A stretch of 10,046 nucleotides of DNA, from assembly GCA_001800185.1 (NCBI GenBank), contig MGUX01000058.1:1-10046 (forward strand), written 5' to 3'. Position 1 is the first letter of the stretch. Each line of letters starts with the position of its first letter. Positions 1-6,660 of the stretch are shown piece after piece. A program made the position numbers and the translations under genes. A model generated the notes under the pieces. It was not told the DNA's origin, made no database searches, and worked only from the letters and a program-made list of their open reading frames with translations. The stretch is from Elusimicrobia bacterium RIFCSPLOWO2_12_FULL_59_9 (GTDB lineage Bacteria; Elusimicrobiota; Elusimicrobia; O2-12-FULL-59-9).

Positions 1-186
1 TGGGCCTTCGGCTACATCGAGGATCCCCAGCGCTTCCTATACGGCAGCGACTGGCCGCTTGTTCCCATGAAGGGCTATATCGATATTTTCAAAAGGTCCA
101 TCCCCCGGAAATACTGGGACGACGTCTTTTATCTTAACGCCGCGCGCCTCTTTAAATTGGAAAACAAAAAAAGCGCCGCGCCTTAA
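1..186 (+). CDS. Amidohydrolase family protein, C-terminal fragment
   Basis: Frame 1 is open from the first base to a TAA at 184-186 and encodes the last 61 residues of a protein whose start lies outside the window. The fragment contains RFLYGSDWP (residues 11-19). The GSDWP motif is the conserved C-terminal metal-site aspartate region of the amidohydrolase-2 (TIM-barrel, metal-dependent hydrolase) family. It is followed by about 30 residues ending in a typical NAARLFKL helix, where family members usually finish, and then a short Lys-rich tail. The substrate cannot be inferred from this end of the barrel. The gene converges on carbamate kinase with only 15 bp between the stop codons, so it is not co-transcribed with it. 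The family call is fairly sure. The enzyme's reaction (hydrolysis or decarboxylation) is unknown. Confidence 0.75.
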   Translation, partial: WAFGYIEDPQRFLYGSDWPLVPMKGYIDIFKRSIPRKYWDDVFYLNAARLFKLENKKSAAP

Positions 187-205
187 CCTGGGGAATTCGG
201 GTTAA
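183..205. repeat. Inverted repeat containing two convergent stop codons
   Basis: TTAACC at 183-188 is mirrored by GGTTAA at 200-205, with 11 bases between. The arms contain the TAA stops of the amidohydrolase (+) and carbamate kinase (-). As RNA the stem could extend by a U-G and a G-C pair. No T-tract follows on either strand, so a bidirectional terminator is possible but not demonstrated. The symmetry may simply follow from two facing TAA stops. Confidence 0.3.
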
Positions 206-1143
206 CGGGTGATGCGGGTTCCGGTCTCGCCCTTGACGGCGCGCACCAGGTTTTCAGGGTTGGTGATGATGGCCTCTTTGCCGCCGCCCTTGAGAAATTC
301 CACGATCGCCTTTATTTTGGGCAGCATGCTTCCCGGCTTGAAGTGGCCTTCCGTTATGTATTTTTCAGCCTCGGCCAGAGTCATGCGGTCGAGGGCTTTC
401 TGGTCGGGTTTGCCGAAATTGAGACAAACCTTCTCCACCGCGGTGGAAATCAAAAGAAGATCCGCCTTGAGATTGCGGGCCAGGAGGCTTGAGGCGAGGT
501 CCTTGTCGATCACCGCGGCCGCTCCCTTCAACTCTCCTCCGCCGTCCTCGACGACCGGGATGCCGCCTCCGCCAACGGACACCACGACGAAATCCTCAGC
601 CACCAGCTTCCGGATGGCCTCCAATTCGACGATGCGCGAGGGAACGGGAGAGGCCACCACCCGCCGCCAGCCCCGGCCCGCGTCCTCGGCCACGTCCCAA
701 TGATCCTCGGAGCGGCGCCGCTCTGCCTCCTCCCGGCTCATGAAGGAGCCTATCGGCTTGCTGGGTTTCTTGAAGGAGGGATCGTTTTTGTCCACCAGCA
801 CCTGAGTGACCACCGTGACGGCCCGTTTGTCCATGCCCCTTTTTTTGAACTCGTTGTGGAGAGCCATCTGCAGTTGGTAGCCGATGGCGCCCTGCGTGTC
901 GGCGCCGCAGGAGTCGAGCGGCACCGGGTGCAGCTCGTGCCCGGCCAGCTCGGAGCGGCTGAGGATGAAGCCGACCTGAGGCCCGTTTCCGTGCGTGACG
1001 ACGACGTTGTAGCCGTGCTCGATGAGCTCGGCGATATGGACGCAGGTTTGGGCGCAGGCGCGGTACTGGTCGGGCACCGACTGGTGGTCCTTGTCGGCGA
1101 TGAGGGAGTTGCCGCCGATGGCCACCACGGCTATGGGCTTCAT
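202..1143 (-). CDS. arcC: Carbamate kinase
   Basis: This cytoplasmic enzyme makes ATP from carbamoyl phosphate and ADP, releasing carbamate (reversible). At 313 residues it has the normal family length, and all hallmark blocks are present. These are VAIGGNSL near the N-terminus (7-14), VVTHGNGPQVG (48-58), the GGGGIPVVE phosphate/carbamate loop (191-199), VIDKDLASSLLA (211-222) and GHFKPGSMLPKI near the C-terminus (266-277), followed by AIITNPENL. The ATG at 1141-1143 overlaps the TGA of the upstream carbamoyltransferase (ATGA), so translation is probably coupled. A weak purine-rich AAGGGGGG lies about 10 nt upstream. The pairing with a transcarbamylase points to catabolic use, ATP synthesis from a ureido compound. 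No arginine deiminase is visible in the window. Nothing looks degenerate. Confidence 0.96.
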   Translation of the reverse strand: MKPIAVVAIGGNSLIADKDHQSVPDQYRACAQTCVHIAELIEHGYNVVVTHGNGPQVGFILSRSELAGHELHPVPLDSCGADTQGAIGYQLQMALHNEFKKRGMDKRAVTVVTQVLVDKNDPSFKKPSKPIGSFMSREEAERRRSEDHWDVAEDAGRGWRRVVASPVPSRIVELEAIRKLVAEDFVVVSVGGGGIPVVEDGGGELKGAAAVIDKDLASSLLARNLKADLLLISTAVEKVCLNFGKPDQKALDRMTLAEAEKYITEGHFKPGSMLPKIKAIVEFLKGGGKEAIITNPENLVRAVKGETGTRITR

Positions 1144-2195
1144 CGCTTGCGGCCCCCCTTCTTGTTCTTGTATTCAAAATCGCTCATGGTGAGCGCCATG
1201 ATGGCCTTCTGCACGTGCAGGCGGTTTTCGGCCACGTCGTAGATGATGGACCTCGGCCCGCTGGCCACGTCGTCGGTCACCTCGCTTCCCCGGTCGACCG
1301 GCATGGGATGCGTGAAAAGGGCGTTGTTGGTGAGCTTCATCTTTTGGGCGTCGGTGACCCAGTCCTGGTAGGCCATCGCTTTTTTAATCTCTTTTTCCTT
1401 GTTTTCCTTGTCCAGGCCGTTCTCCCCGTAAGCGGCGGGGCTCATCCAGTTCCTGGAATAGACGATGTCCGCCCCCTTGTAGCCCTTGACCGGGTCGTGG
1501 ATGATCTCAAACTTGCGGCCGTTGGCCGCGCAGTTTTTGCGGGTCCACTCGATCACCTGCGGGTCCAGGTCGTAGCCTTCCGGATAGGCCAAAGTGACGT
1601 CCATGCCCATGCGCGAATTGATGAGCAGGCTCTCCTGAACCGAGCACCAAGAGCGCACCAACGCTCCGCGGCCCCAGACCTGCAGTAATTTCTTGCCGCG
1701 GACGTTGCCCAGGTGCTCGCGCGCGCCCATGACGTCGGCCAGACCCTGGCAGGGATGATATTTGTCGTGGGCCATGCTGATGACGGGTATTGTGCCGTAC
1801 TGCATGTACTCCCGGAGAAGCGCCTCCCCCTCGCCGTAGCGATTGACCTTGTCCTCCAAAATCCGGATTCCCAGGCCTTCCGCGTAGCGGCTCATGACCT
1901 TGGCGGCGTCCTCCGTGGTCTCCCCCGCGCTCTGGCTCGTCTTGAGCCGCATGCCTCGAGGCTCTAAATACTGCGCGTGGCCCCCCAATTCCGTCGCCGC
2001 GGCCTCGAAAGATTGCCGGGTTCTCACCGAAGGATTATAAAAAAACATGAAAAATGTCTTGTGCTTCAATATGCCGGTGAACTTGCTGCCGTAGCGGTTC
2101 TTCTTCATCTCCGCCGCCAGGCTCAATACCGTTTCCAGTTCCTCCACCTTCCAATCCTGAGTCGTGACAAGATGCTTGCCTCTATAATTTGCCAT
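1140..2195 (-). CDS. Acetylornithine/ornithine-type carbamoyltransferase
   Basis: Member of the aspartate/ornithine carbamoyltransferase superfamily, 351 residues from the ATG at 2193-2195. The carbamoyl-phosphate loop is NPSVRTRQSF (54-63), and HPCQGLAD (147-154) is the second carbamoyl-phosphate motif. From memory, the N-terminus (TTQDW...), the MGMDV and GYDLDP region (196-211), LTNN (288-291) and AENRLHVQKAI (322-332) resemble the knotted N-acetylornithine/N-succinylornithine transcarbamylases more than classical OTCase. Two features do not fit. The usual HCLP substrate motif reads HPMPVDRG (296-303), and the stretch normally rich in Pro near 175-184 is GRGALVRSWC. The 80s loop (AGETTEDAAKVMSRY) is short, as in OTCase. 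The acceptor (ornithine, acetylornithine or another amine) is therefore uncertain. A TTG at 2199-2201 would add two residues, but it lies only 3 nt from the GGAGG, so the ATG (9 nt) is preferred. It forms an operon with carbamate kinase. Confidence 0.88.
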   Translation of the reverse strand: MANYRGKHLVTTQDWKVEELETVLSLAAEMKKNRYGSKFTGILKHKTFFMFFYNPSVRTRQSFEAAATELGGHAQYLEPRGMRLKTSQSAGETTEDAAKVMSRYAEGLGIRILEDKVNRYGEGEALLREYMQYGTIPVISMAHDKYHPCQGLADVMGAREHLGNVRGKKLLQVWGRGALVRSWCSVQESLLINSRMGMDVTLAYPEGYDLDPQVIEWTRKNCAANGRKFEIIHDPVKGYKGADIVYSRNWMSPAAYGENGLDKENKEKEIKKAMAYQDWVTDAQKMKLTNNALFTHPMPVDRGSEVTDDVASGPRSIIYDVAENRLHVQKAIMALTMSDFEYKNKKGGRKR

Positions 2196-2202
2196 AGACA
2201 AT

Positions 2203-2211
2203 CTCCTCCTT
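2203..2211 (-). promoter_or_regulatory. Strong Shine-Dalgarno of the carbamoyltransferase
   Basis: Read on the minus strand this is AAGGAGGAG. The GGAGG core lies 9 nt before the ATG at 2195 and only 3 nt before the in-frame TTG at 2201, so it decides the start in favour of the ATG. It is the best ribosome binding site in the window. Confidence 0.8.
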
Positions 2212-2227
2212 CATTGACGACGACGCC

Positions 2228-2272
2228 GCGCCACCGGCGCTTCCAGGTACCCGAAGCTCTGCGCAGGGTACC
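2228..2272 (-). promoter_or_regulatory. Structured leader: two inverted repeats upstream of the carbamoyltransferase
   Basis: A perfect 7-bp inverted repeat GGTACCC (2246-2252) / GGGTACC (2266-2272) encloses 13 bases. A second one, GCGCC (2228-2232) / GGCGC (2236-2240), encloses 3 bases. Both fall between the likely transcription start near 2295 and the Shine-Dalgarno. Neither is followed by a T-tract in the minus direction, so they are not obvious intrinsic terminators for the upstream barrel gene. They could be a regulator-binding palindrome, a stabilising 5' structure or part of a Rho-dependent end. Confidence 0.4.
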
Positions 2273-2301
2273 GCCTATCCCCCGAACCCTCGCTGCGCTC
2301 C

Positions 2302-2330
2302 ATTATATAAAGGAAAGGGACCGACTAAAA
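2302..2330 (-). promoter_or_regulatory. Candidate sigma70 promoter for the carbamoyltransferase-arcC operon
   Basis: On the minus strand a perfect TATAAT -10 occupies 2302-2307. A 17-nt spacer separates it from TTTTAG at 2325-2330, a poor -35 that overlaps the last codons of the beta-barrel gene. Transcription would start near 2295 and give a leader of about 100 nt with the hairpins and strong Shine-Dalgarno. The weak -35 suggests an activator-dependent or low-level promoter. Confidence 0.45.
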
Positions 2331-3533
2331 GAAATACTCTGCCTGAAAATAGCCCAACTCCGCCAAGCCGCCGTACTCGCTCGATGCCCGGCCCCCGAAA
2401 CTTTGCCAGCCAAAAATAAGGTATAGGTCCTTGAGCGCGTTCCAGCTCACAGACGGGCTCAAAAAAACGCTGGAGTCCGTCAAATTGATTATCTGGTAAA
2501 CCTCGATCTTGACCAGGGGGTGAAGCTCTTTATTTACGCCGAAACCCAGGTAGTCGCGCGCCAAAGCGACTTCGCGGCCCAGGCTCAACAAGGCGGGATT
2601 GTATCCGGCCGGAGCGGAGGCCCCGGCGCCGTTGTGGTAATACTCCCCCAGCACCCAGACGTCCCTGAGCCAGCCCAACGGCGGGTTGACTGGAAACATG
2701 TATTCGTAGCCGATGAGAGTCTTCCAGTAGGCGGAACGGCGTCTTAAATCCGTGTAGGTCGCTTCGCCATGCAGGTTGCCGTCCCATACGTCGAACGAAA
2801 AATCTCCCCCCGCCATCCAACTGGAGGCGCTCGCCGCGACGCCGGAGGACGCAGCCGACACCTTGCCTCCCATGAGGGATAAATCCACTCCGCGCGCGTT
2901 GCTCCGGAACCTTCCCAATAAATCCGTCTCGCTCCAGTTGCCGGCGAAAGTATAGACCAGCGTGCCCTGGCTCAAGGCCCCGAAGCCGCGCCGCCAGGAA
3001 AAAGCGTCCACCCCCCGCCTTTCGTCCCGCTCCGGCGCGGTCGGTTGGTAGGGATTGATGAAATCGGTCGGGTTCCACAGTTTGCCCGTTCCCCAGGCGA
3101 TTCTCTGCCTCCCCGCGCGGATTTGATCCGCGCCGCGGTCGAGCCCGGCCCAGGCGCGGTACAAAAGATGGCGGTAGCGCCGGCCGCCGCGCGCGCTCAC
3201 GGTGCGCTCCAAATCCCAAAAGCCCGGAGGCTCCCCGAGCCCGAAAGTCTTGAATTCCGGCGACTTAAGGAACGTGCCGGTCCGAAGCTCATGGTCGTAA
3301 TCCAGATGCAGCTTCAGGCGGGAATCGAAAACCAAATCGGAGGCGTTTTCCAGGGTCAAGCGCGCGCGAGTCAAGCTCAGCCAATAAAGTCTATGGTCCA
3401 ACGGGGAACGCCCGCGCCTGTAAAATTCCTTAAGATAGCCCGATGCCTCCATCTGCGCCGCCCCGGCGGGCCGCGGCAGCGCGGCCGCGAAAAGCGCAAG
3501 CCAAAAAAGCTTCAAGTCCGGCCTAACTTTCAT
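2325..3533 (-). CDS. Outer-membrane beta-barrel (porin-like) protein
   Basis: This 402-residue predicted outer-membrane protein is the last gene of the seven-gene cluster. It starts with a signal peptide (KVRPDLK, then hydrophobic FWLALFAAALP, likely cleaved after about residue 26 at PAGAA). The rest alternates polar and aromatic residues as in beta-strands, with many Tyr/Trp, and ends AEYFF, the C-terminal Phe expected for BAM recognition. GRQRIAWG (141-148), NPTDFINP (154-161) and ERDERRGVDA (168-177) resemble a block I associate with DUF1302/alginate-export-like barrels, which often neighbour LolA-like proteins (recollection, not a search). The ATG at 3531-3533 overlaps the ATPase gene by 11 bp, with only a weak ribosome site, consistent with coupling. 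It is probably the outer-membrane exit or acceptor for the ABC system. The barrel call is sure, the cargo unknown. Confidence 0.8.
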   Translation of the reverse strand: MKVRPDLKLFWLALFAAALPRPAGAAQMEASGYLKEFYRRGRSPLDHRLYWLSLTRARLTLENASDLVFDSRLKLHLDYDHELRTGTFLKSPEFKTFGLGEPPGFWDLERTVSARGGRRYRHLLYRAWAGLDRGADQIRAGRQRIAWGTGKLWNPTDFINPYQPTAPERDERRGVDAFSWRRGFGALSQGTLVYTFAGNWSETDLLGRFRSNARGVDLSLMGGKVSAASSGVAASASSWMAGGDFSFDVWDGNLHGEATYTDLRRRSAYWKTLIGYEYMFPVNPPLGWLRDVWVLGEYYHNGAGASAPAGYNPALLSLGREVALARDYLGFGVNKELHPLVKIEVYQIINLTDSSVFLSPSVSWNALKDLYLIFGWQSFGGRASSEYGGLAELGYFQAEYFF

Positions 3534-4203
3534 TGGCCTGCAGCATGCCGTCGCGGATGTAGATGACGCGCTTGGCCCTTGAAAGAACGAGCGGATCGTG
3601 GCTGGAAAACAAAAATGTGATGCCGTGCTTCTCGTTTAAATCCGCCATCAAATCCATGAGCTCCGCCGAGGTCTTGGAGTCCAAATTAGCCGTAGGCTCG
3701 TCTGCCAGGACCAAAAGCGGGCGGTGCACGATGGAGCGGGCCACCGCGACGCGCTGCTGCTGGCCTCCCGAGAGAAGATCGGGCCGGCGATCGGCCAGCT
3801 TGTCGAGCCCGACCCACTTGAGAGCCTCCAGGGTCTTGGCCGAACGCTCCGCCTTCGGCACCCCCTGCAGAATCAAGACGTATTCCACGTTCTCGAAAGC
3901 CGTCAAAACGGGAATGAGATTGAACGCCTGGAACACGAATCCCAGGGATCGCAGGCGGAAATCCGCCAACTGATTTTCCGTGAGTTGGCTCACCCGCCGT
4001 CCCTCAAATAAAATCTCGCCGCGCGTGGGGGTGTCCAAAGTGCCGATGAGGTTTAAGAGCGTGGATTTTCCGGAGCCGGAAGGCCCGGCGATGGCGGCGA
4101 ATTCGCCCGGAAAAATATCGGCGCTGAAATCGCACACGGCCCTCACCTTGGCGGCGGCTTCGTAAATCTTCGTGACCTTCTGAATCTCAATGAGAGGCTG
4201 CAT
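3523..4203 (-). CDS. LolD/MacB-type ABC transporter ATP-binding protein
   Basis: Cytoplasmic ATPase subunit of 226 residues, the normal length for LolD-like proteins. All motifs are intact: Walker A GPSGSGKST (40-48), Q-loop Gln92 in FVFQAFNLIP, signature LSGGQQQRVAVARS (144-157), Walker B LLVLADEP (163-170), D-loop NLDS (173-176) and switch His202 in SSHD. The sequence belongs to the MacB/LolD/FtsE class (type VII ABC), whose members act mechanically on periplasmic or membrane-embedded substrates rather than pumping through a channel. It follows two FtsX-like permeases with a 4-nt gap and overlaps the beta-barrel gene by 11 bp. It should form a complex with both permeases (one of each, as in LolCDE). 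The start at 4201-4203 fits family alignment even though no clear Shine-Dalgarno precedes it. Confidence 0.95.
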   Translation of the reverse strand: MQPLIEIQKVTKIYEAAAKVRAVCDFSADIFPGEFAAIAGPSGSGKSTLLNLIGTLDTPTRGEILFEGRRVSQLTENQLADFRLRSLGFVFQAFNLIPVLTAFENVEYVLILQGVPKAERSAKTLEALKWVGLDKLADRRPDLLSGGQQQRVAVARSIVHRPLLVLADEPTANLDSKTSAELMDLMADLNEKHGITFLFSSHDPLVLSRAKRVIYIRDGMLQANES

Positions 4204-4207
4204 AAGT

Positions 4208-5431
4208 CTAAATATGCTGCAGCGCCTTGGCGACCGCCAGCCGCGCCCCCCGGAGCGCCGGCCCCAGCGAAGCCAGTATGCAGACGGTGAACGAACCGAA
4301 AACGGCCCACAAATGCAGGCGCCAGACAGGATGCAGGTAGATGACGGCTTCGAAAGGAATAAAATAGGACATCGCCTCCTTGAGCGTCAAGTCCAGCCCG
4401 TAGCGGCCGAAATAGGCGATCAGCCAGCCGCCGAGGATAAGGCCGGAGACAATACCTAAAAGGCCCATCAGGGCGGATTCCGCCACCAAAAGCTTGAAAA
4501 CCAGGGCAGGGCGGGCCCCGATGGCCCTGAGCAAGCCGAACTCCCGGATGCGTTCGAAAAAGGACATGGAGATCGTATTCCAAATGCCCAGGCCGACGAT
4601 GGAAAAAATGATGATCAGCGCCACGATCATGATCGCATCCTCGAATTTCTGAACCCCGACGATTTCCAGAGCGATGTCCTCATAGGAAAGCACCCGCACC
4701 CCGAAATCCTTCAACCGCTCCGTCCACTCCTGCGCCGCCTCCAGTGACAGGTCCACATCCGTGAGCCGCACTACGACGTAGCTCACCTGTCCCTCGGCGC
4801 CGCGCAGCTTCTGCGCCATAGAAATGGGCACATACGCTATTTGGGCGTCGAAGGAAAGGCTTCCCGAGTGGAACAGCCCCGCCACGCGGAAAAGCTCCGA
4901 ATTGAGCTCGCCGCTTTTTGATTGCGCCAAGACGACCAGCTTCTCTCCCACGTAAGTGTCCAGCTCGTCCGCGAGCTTGTCGCCGATGAAAATATCCCGG
5001 GGCGATTCCCCCAAATAGCGTCCCTGGGTCAAATAGTTGGGAATGATCGACAACCGTTTTTCCTGCTCCGGTTCGACGCCGCAGATCAAAAGGCCCCTGG
5101 AAGCGGCCGCGGAATAAACCAGCCCAGTAAATAACAACCGTGTCGAGGCGGCCTCCACGCGCGCGTCCTTGGCCAGCAAATCCAAATAGCGCCGCGAATT
5201 CCCCAGCAATTTATCCGGCACTTTGGGGTCCCGCGCGCCCGGAACCTGAATCTGCAGGTGGCCGAACATCACTCCCGTCGATTTGAGTATCATCTGCCGC
5301 TGAATGCTCTTCATCAAGCTCTGGCCGAACATCACGGCCGCCAACCCCAAACCGATCGAAGCGCAGGTGAGCAGGCTTCGCCGCCGGTGGCGAAGCACGT
5401 TTCTCCAAACCAGCTTCCAAAATGCGGCCAT
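4208..5431 (-). CDS. FtsX/LolC-type ABC permease, second copy
   Basis: Inner-membrane permease of 407 residues with the MacB/LolC layout. It has a cytoplasmic N-terminal helix (FWKLVWRNVLRHRRRSL), a first membrane segment at about 20-37, a large periplasmic domain of about 220 residues and three C-terminal membrane segments. After the second segment comes FERIREFGLLRAIGARPA, the conserved cytoplasmic coupling region that contacts the ATPase. It ends ARLAVAKALQHI, as FtsX-type permeases typically do. It is clearly paralogous to the preceding permease, with the same length and the same terminal HI. Its ATG (5429-5431) shares one base with the previous stop (TAATG), so expression is coupled and near-equimolar. 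The two probably form a heterodimer like LolC/LolE. Substrate is unknown. Confidence 0.92.
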   Translation of the reverse strand: MAAFWKLVWRNVLRHRRRSLLTCASIGLGLAAVMFGQSLMKSIQRQMILKSTGVMFGHLQIQVPGARDPKVPDKLLGNSRRYLDLLAKDARVEAASTRLLFTGLVYSAAASRGLLICGVEPEQEKRLSIIPNYLTQGRYLGESPRDIFIGDKLADELDTYVGEKLVVLAQSKSGELNSELFRVAGLFHSGSLSFDAQIAYVPISMAQKLRGAEGQVSYVVVRLTDVDLSLEAAQEWTERLKDFGVRVLSYEDIALEIVGVQKFEDAIMIVALIIIFSIVGLGIWNTISMSFFERIREFGLLRAIGARPALVFKLLVAESALMGLLGIVSGLILGGWLIAYFGRYGLDLTLKEAMSYFIPFEAVIYLHPVWRLHLWAVFGSFTVCILASLGPALRGARLAVAKALQHI

Positions 5432-6651
5432 TAAATGTGCCTCAGGGCGTCCGCCGCCTTGAGCCGCGCGGCGCGGAAGGCCGGCGGGAGCGCCGCCAGA
5501 ACGCAGCTCACGAACACGGCGGCCAAAGCCTCCAGATGCGTCGTCCAGTTAAAGCGCATGTACAATACGGCCGGAAAGGGCATGAAATAGCGCACCGCCT
5601 CTCCGATGGGAAGCGCCAAGCCGGCGCGGCGGTAATAAACGATGAGGGCGATTCCGGCCGAGAGTCCCAGCAGGCTCCCGAGCGCTCCCAAGATGCACGA
5701 CTCCAATAAAATCAGCCGGACGATCCGCGCCGGCCTGGCGCCGATGGCCTTCAAGAGCCCAAATTCCCGGATGCGCTCGAACATGGACATGAGCAAGGTG
5801 TTTAAAATTCCCATGGCCACGATCAAAAACACGACCAGAAGCACGATGCCCAGCACCTTGTTTTGATAATCGCGCACCGCCACCAGCTCATGGTCTATTT
5901 CCTCCCATGTCACGGCCTTGACGGGCTCTTTTCCCAAGGCCTCGACGAGGGCCGCGCGAGTTTCCTCCAGGCGCAGCGGGTCCTTCAAGCGCAGCACGAC
6001 GTTGTTGGCCTGCCCCTCCACCACCAGCATGCCCTGCAAAACCGAAAGCGGAACATAGACGATATAGGCGTCGAATGACTCGCTTCCGGAATGAAACAGG
6101 CCGGTGACGCGGAGCTTTTCCGCCCCCAGGCTGCCGTCGCTGGCGGTGGCCAAAAGCACCACCTCCGAGCCCAGGCCGGCATGCAGCTGCTCGGCCAAGT
6201 CGTCGCCGATGAAAATTTCCCGGGCCCCGTCGCTCACATACCTTCCCGCGGATAAATAGGAGTGCATGGTGGTGATGCGAAGGTCTTTTTCGGGCTCCAC
6301 CCCGCAGATAAAAACGCCGCTGGACTCCTTCTCGGAGGAGATCATGCCGGTCACCTGGATGCGCTTCTCAAAGGCCTCGACATTGGGCGTTTTTAAGATA
6401 GCGCGCTCGACCGCGGCGGGATCCAAAACGTATTTCTCCGGAAATTTATAGTCCTTGACGCCGCGGTCCTGCACCTGGATATGCCCGGTGATCACCCCCG
6501 TCGCCTTCTCGATAAGCTGGACCTGGATCGTCTTGACCATGCTCTGCCCGAACATGAGGGCGGTCAAACCGCAGCCGATGGAGGTGATGGTGATGAGGCT
6601 TCGGCGGCGGTTGCGCCAGATATTGCGCCAAGCGAGCTTAAAGATGGGAAT
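5431..6651 (-). CDS. FtsX/LolC-type ABC permease, first copy (non-canonical start)
   Basis: Paralogue of the downstream permease, with a periplasmic MacB-like domain and C-terminal FtsX segments that include FERIREFGLLKAIGARPARI and the closing ARLKAADALRHI. The first canonical start is a TTG at 6565-6567, which gives 378 residues but falls inside the first membrane helix. Homologous sequence continues upstream in the same frame as IPIFKLAWRNIWRNRRRSL, matching FWKLVWRNVLRHRRRSL of its partner. The frame is closed by the TGA of the LolA-like gene at 6661-6663. No ATG, GTG or TTG lies between that TGA and the homologous region. Only ATT (6649-6651; 406 aa, matching the partner's 407) and ATC (6643-6645; 404 aa, 8 nt after GGAG) are available. 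I give the ATT by length match, but ATC has better ribosome-site spacing. The permease call is firm, the exact start is not. Confidence 0.88.
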   Translation of the reverse strand: MPIFKLAWRNIWRNRRRSLITITSIGCGLTALMFGQSMVKTIQVQLIEKATGVITGHIQVQDRGVKDYKFPEKYVLDPAAVERAILKTPNVEAFEKRIQVTGMISSEKESSGVFICGVEPEKDLRITTMHSYLSAGRYVSDGAREIFIGDDLAEQLHAGLGSEVVLLATASDGSLGAEKLRVTGLFHSGSESFDAYIVYVPLSVLQGMLVVEGQANNVVLRLKDPLRLEETRAALVEALGKEPVKAVTWEEIDHELVAVRDYQNKVLGIVLLVVFLIVAMGILNTLLMSMFERIREFGLLKAIGARPARIVRLILLESCILGALGSLLGLSAGIALIVYYRRAGLALPIGEAVRYFMPFPAVLYMRFNWTTHLEALAAVFVSCVLAALPPAFRAARLKAADALRHI

Positions 6652-6660
6652 TTCTCCGGG

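Noticed and set aside
209..1242. Long open frames on the plus strand opposite carbamate kinase and the end of the transcarbamylase
   Set aside because: They are antisense shadows of conserved genes in GC-rich DNA, with Arg/Pro/Ala-rich low-complexity products and no recognisable motif.
2246..2272. Intrinsic terminator after the beta-barrel gene
   Set aside because: The hairpin is perfect, but its loop is 13 nt and no T-tract follows on either strand.
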